A stretch of 14,566 nucleotides of DNA, taken from contig ONXZ01000014.1 of NCBI GenBank assembly GCA_900321905.1, positions 1 through 14,566 of the forward strand, in the 5' to 3' direction. Numbering within the stretch: position 1 is the first letter of the stretch; each line of letters opens with the position of its first letter. The notes below the pieces were generated by a model. The model was given only the letters and a program-made list of their open reading frames with translations, was not told the origin of the DNA and made no database searches. Shown in pieces: positions 12,275 to 14,566 of the stretch. A program made the translations under genes and the position numbers. This DNA is from an uncultured Eubacteriales bacterium (lineage in GTDB: Bacteria; Bacillota; Clostridia; Oscillospirales; Acutalibacteraceae).

Positions 12275-14131
12275 ATGAAAAAATCCTTTTTGAGTTTGAT
12301 TACGGCGCTTGTGATGGTATTATCCTTGTTGCCGTCGGGGATTGCTTTCGGTGAGGAGAGAACCTATATCCCCGAAATTGTTGCAACCTCGAATATAGAG
12401 TCCCTCCTCGGCTTCGGCAATCCGATTAACACATCAACTAATCCGACGATTACGGTAACCGTCGGTGCGCCCGCGCTCTATAACGCCGCAGGCACTATCA
12501 ACTGGTATAAAAAGGACAGCGAAGGCAATTTCAATCAATGTGCATCGGGCGATTCATTTTCCCCGGGTATATACAGATTAACCTGTTATTTCGGATTATA
12601 TCAGGGCGACAACAGTTCCTATTATCTTGATGAAAATACAACTCTCACCGTGGACGGCGTAGCCTGGACCTTCAGGTCATATCGTCCTATGGGTAACTAC
12701 GAGTATATGGTATTCCGCTCACCAGAATTCACCGTTCACGATTTTACCGAGTGGCACTATGATGAAACAAATCACTGGCACGAATGTCCCGACTGCGGAG
12801 CAATACAGGACGCGGCGGCGCACACTCCCGACCATGAGGGCAGCGCAACAACGGAATACCCCATCCTCTGCACAGTTTGCGATTATGAGATGGAGCCTCA
12901 GGTTGGGCACACTCACTCGTTTACGCAGGAAGTCGTAGCAGATAAATATAAGAAAGCCGACGCCACCTGCCACAGCAAAGCAGTTTACTATAAATCCTGC
13001 GAATGCGGCAGAAAAGGCACGGAAACCTTTGAAGCGGGCGATATGCTCCCCCATAACGCAGGAACTCAGTGGCTGTCGGACGGCGAATACCACTGGAACA
13101 TCTGCAAAAACAAGGACTGCGGCGCAGTGGTGGATAGCACAAAAGCGGCGCATATCTACGACAGCGATACCGATTATCGCTGCAATATCTGTAAATCCAA
13201 AAGAGAGGACAACAGACCCCGTATCAGTCATATGGAAGCAACCTCCGATATTGCTTCCGTTCTTGCCGTAGGCAATAAAGCGGTGAATCCTACTGTAACG
13301 GTAACTGTCGGCACACCTGTACATTATAATGTGAACGGCACGTACAATTATTACAAAAAGGACGGCGACAGTTGGCAGCGGGTCCTTGTCGGCGAAACTT
13401 TCACCTGCGGCACCTATAAAATGATTTGTCATTTCGGCTTATATAACTATGAAAATGATACACTCGCTTTGAGCGAAAGTACGAATGTGACGGTAGACGG
13501 CGTCGAGTGGTCGGTGGACTCATATAACTATATGGACTATTATGAATACATTGTTGCGAGTTCACCGGAAATTGTCATACACACACCTGTCACCGACTCT
13601 GCCGTTGCCGCAACCTGCACAAAGGCGGGCAAAACCGAGGGCTCTCACTGCTCTGCCTGCGGCGAGGTGTTTGTTGCACAGGAAACGGTTAAAGCAACGG
13701 GACATAATATTGTTGTGGATAAACCCGTTGCCGCAACCTATACAAAAACAGGACTGACCGCTGGCACGCACTGCTCGGTATGCGGCAAAATTCTCGAGGC
13801 GCAGAAGGTTGTGCCAAAACTTGCTAAAAAGACGAACCCCTTAACGGCGAAGGGTAAAACGAAAACCGTTAAATATTCCGCTGTCAGGAAAAAGAATCAG
13901 ACGATTAAGCGTGCTGATGCAATAACACTCAGCAAAGCAAAGGGCACCGTCAACTACACAAAGTCAAGCGGAAACCAAAAGATAACCGTTGATAAGAAAA
14001 CCGGAAAAATCACCGTTAAAAAAGGTCTTAAAAAAGGCACTTATAAAGTGAAAGTTAAGGTTAAAGCCGCAGGCACTTCAGCCTATAAGTCAAAAACCGT
14101 AACGGTTACCGTTACGATAAAAGTAAAATAA
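12275..14131 (+). CDS. Secreted protein with duplicated module, CxxC zinc-ribbon-like motifs and Lys-rich tail
   Basis: This 618-residue protein starts at the ATG at 12275, 7 bases after GGGAGG (12262-12267); an ATG at 12269 is too close to that site. A signal peptide (MKKSFLSLITALVMVLSLLPS...) is followed by module A (about 36-155). Module B (about 321-436) repeats it: ATSxIxS, NPTxTVTVGxP, YNxxGTxNxYKK, FGLY, TVDGVxW, SPExxxH. Between them are Cys/His motifs: HWHECPDCG (167-175) with CTVC (199-202), and HWNICKNKDCG (273-283) with CNIC (303-306), each pair able to form a four-Cys metal site. Two further ATCTKAGKTEGSHCSACG-type units lie at 446-463 and 487-504; the second has Tyr for the first Cys. 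The tail (515-618) is lysine-rich and beta-stranded, ending in TVTVTIKVK, like the 918-residue protein's tail. It is probably envelope-associated; no enzyme motif was seen. Confidence 0.8.
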   Translation: MKKSFLSLITALVMVLSLLPSGIAFGEERTYIPEIVATSNIESLLGFGNPINTSTNPTITVTVGAPALYNAAGTINWYKKDSEGNFNQCASGDSFSPGIYRLTCYFGLYQGDNSSYYLDENTTLTVDGVAWTFRSYRPMGNYEYMVFRSPEFTVHDFTEWHYDETNHWHECPDCGAIQDAAAHTPDHEGSATTEYPILCTVCDYEMEPQVGHTHSFTQEVVADKYKKADATCHSKAVYYKSCECGRKGTETFEAGDMLPHNAGTQWLSDGEYHWNICKNKDCGAVVDSTKAAHIYDSDTDYRCNICKSKREDNRPRISHMEATSDIASVLAVGNKAVNPTVTVTVGTPVHYNVNGTYNYYKKDGDSWQRVLVGETFTCGTYKMICHFGLYNYENDTLALSESTNVTVDGVEWSVDSYNYMDYYEYIVASSPEIVIHTPVTDSAVAATCTKAGKTEGSHCSACGEVFVAQETVKATGHNIVVDKPVAATYTKTGLTAGTHCSVCGKILEAQKVVPKLAKKTNPLTAKGKTKTVKYSAVRKKNQTIKRADAITLSKAKGTVNYTKSSGNQKITVDKKTGKITVKKGLKKGTYKVKVKVKAAGTSAYKSKTVTVTVTIKVK

Positions 14132-14138
14132 TTAATTA

Positions 14139-14166
14139 TGAATTCGGAGTTCGGAATTCGGAGTTA
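14139..14166. repeat. Heptamer tandem repeat, right of the 618-residue protein gene
   Basis: Four 7-base units: TGAATTC, GGAGTTC, GGAATTC, GGAGTTA, beginning 8 bases after the stop codon. The bases 14150-14165 are the exact inverse of 12166-12181, so the gene is flanked by inverted repeats. No separate terminator was recognised here; the repeat itself could fold. Confidence 0.75.
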
Positions 14167-14223
14167 TATGGCGCTGCGCACGGTTCTTATCATTAATTGT
14201 CCGAACTAAGTGAGTATCCACTA

Positions 14224-14254
14224 ATTCCGCATTTCGCATTCCGCATTCCGAATT
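14224..14254. repeat. Third heptamer array, upstream of the LRR gene
   Basis: Units ATTCCGC, ATTTCGC, ATTCCGC, ATTCCGA and a partial ATT follow each other directly. The orientation is opposite to the array at 14139-14166, so these two form an imperfect inverted pair about 57 bases apart. The stretch between (14167-14223) holds only a GC-rich patch near 14171-14182; no gene or clear promoter was recognised. Confidence 0.7.
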
Positions 14255-14274
14255 AAAAAAGAAAGGATGATTTT

Positions 14275-14566
14275 ATGAAAAAAACTCTATCACTTGTTTT
14301 ATCTCTTATGATGATACTAACCACACTGACGGCGCTGCCGTTTACGGCACACGCTTACAAAGGCCAATACAAATACGTTCAGGATAGTATACTTGGCGGA
14401 AACACCTTCTATTATAACCTCAACGGAACCGAGGCTACGATTACGGATTTTGAAGCACTTTCTGCCGGGGTAACTGATAAGAATATAACAATCCCGACTA
14501 TGATTAGCGGCAATACGGTTGTTCAAATCGGCGAAGAGGTATTCCAGGAAAATGATAATATCGAAA
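14275..14566 (+). CDS. Secreted BspA-type leucine-rich-repeat (LRR_5) protein, 3' end outside window
   Basis: The start is the ATG at 14275, after GAAAGGATG; 97 codons are visible and the frame is open at the right edge. A signal peptide (MKKTLSLVLSLMMILTTLTALPFTAHA, cleavage probably after AHA at residue 27) is followed by FYYNLNGTEATITDFEALSAG and then NITIPTMISGNTVVQIGEEVFQEN. This is the typical start of BspA/LRR_5 repeats (YxxxxxxATIT, IxIPxxIxGxxVxxIGxxAFxxx). Proteins of this type in gut Firmicutes are extracellular and often long, with a wall- or host-binding role proposed for some. The visible part shows at least one repeat; the rest of the architecture is beyond the window. Confidence 0.85.
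   Translation, partial: MKKTLSLVLSLMMILTTLTALPFTAHAYKGQYKYVQDSILGGNTFYYNLNGTEATITDFEALSAGVTDKNITIPTMISGNTVVQIGEEVFQENDNIE

Noticed and set aside
12719..13432. 237-codon minus-strand frame opposite the 618-residue protein gene
   Set aside because: The plus-strand frame has a signal peptide, ribosome site and clear internal protein repeats; the minus frame shows no recognisable domain.
12150..14166. Insertion sequence or transposon carrying the 618-residue protein gene
   Set aside because: No transposase, integrase or target-site duplication is visible; only the heptamer inverted repeats are, so a classic mobile element is not supported.

Overview
The window looks like chromosomal DNA of a low-to-mid GC gut Firmicute, most likely a Clostridia member of the Ruminococcaceae/Oscillospiraceae type. 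This is judged from strong AGGAGG-type ribosome sites, sigma-A promoters, AT-rich spacers, a COG3603-type ACT protein, and secreted proteins that combine Gly-rich, BspA-type leucine-rich-repeat and lysine-rich C-terminal modules. That assignment is inference; no rRNA or other phylogenetic marker is present.

Left third (1-4670), mostly housekeeping and metabolism. A minus-strand LtrA-family membrane protein runs off the left edge. Divergent from it is a small heavy-metal-associated (HMA) protein, whose promoter and leader carry three GTTAGC/GCTAAC palindromes resembling a metal-repressor operator. A shared two-way terminator separates it from a convergent GH32 beta-fructosidase. Divergent from GH32 are a small C39/papain-like cysteine peptidase-fold protein and a tightly linked ACT-domain protein, then luxS (AI-2 synthesis) under its own promoter. 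Just after luxS lies a 31-codon relic matching the C-terminus of the next surface protein, followed by a terminator.

Middle (4740-11450), envelope and signalling. A 918-residue secreted protein has a signal peptide, a Gly-rich repeat region, four alpha-helical repeats and lysine-rich Fn3-like and Big_2-like domains. It is followed by a three-gene signalling operon: a multi-pass membrane sensor whose kinase-like C-terminus lacks the catalytic signatures, an intact-looking membrane histidine kinase overlapping it by 4 bp, and a NarL/FixJ response regulator.

Right part (11450-14566), accessory. A Phd/YefM-RelE/ParE toxin-antitoxin pair is followed by a 618-residue secreted protein with two copies of a novel-looking module and several CxxC zinc-ribbon-like motifs. 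Its gene is bracketed by 7-bp-period tandem repeats that form a 16-bp perfect inverted repeat. A third heptamer array precedes a secreted leucine-rich-repeat protein cut by the right edge. One reading is that the signalling operon controls the surrounding surface proteins; nothing in the sequence proves this.
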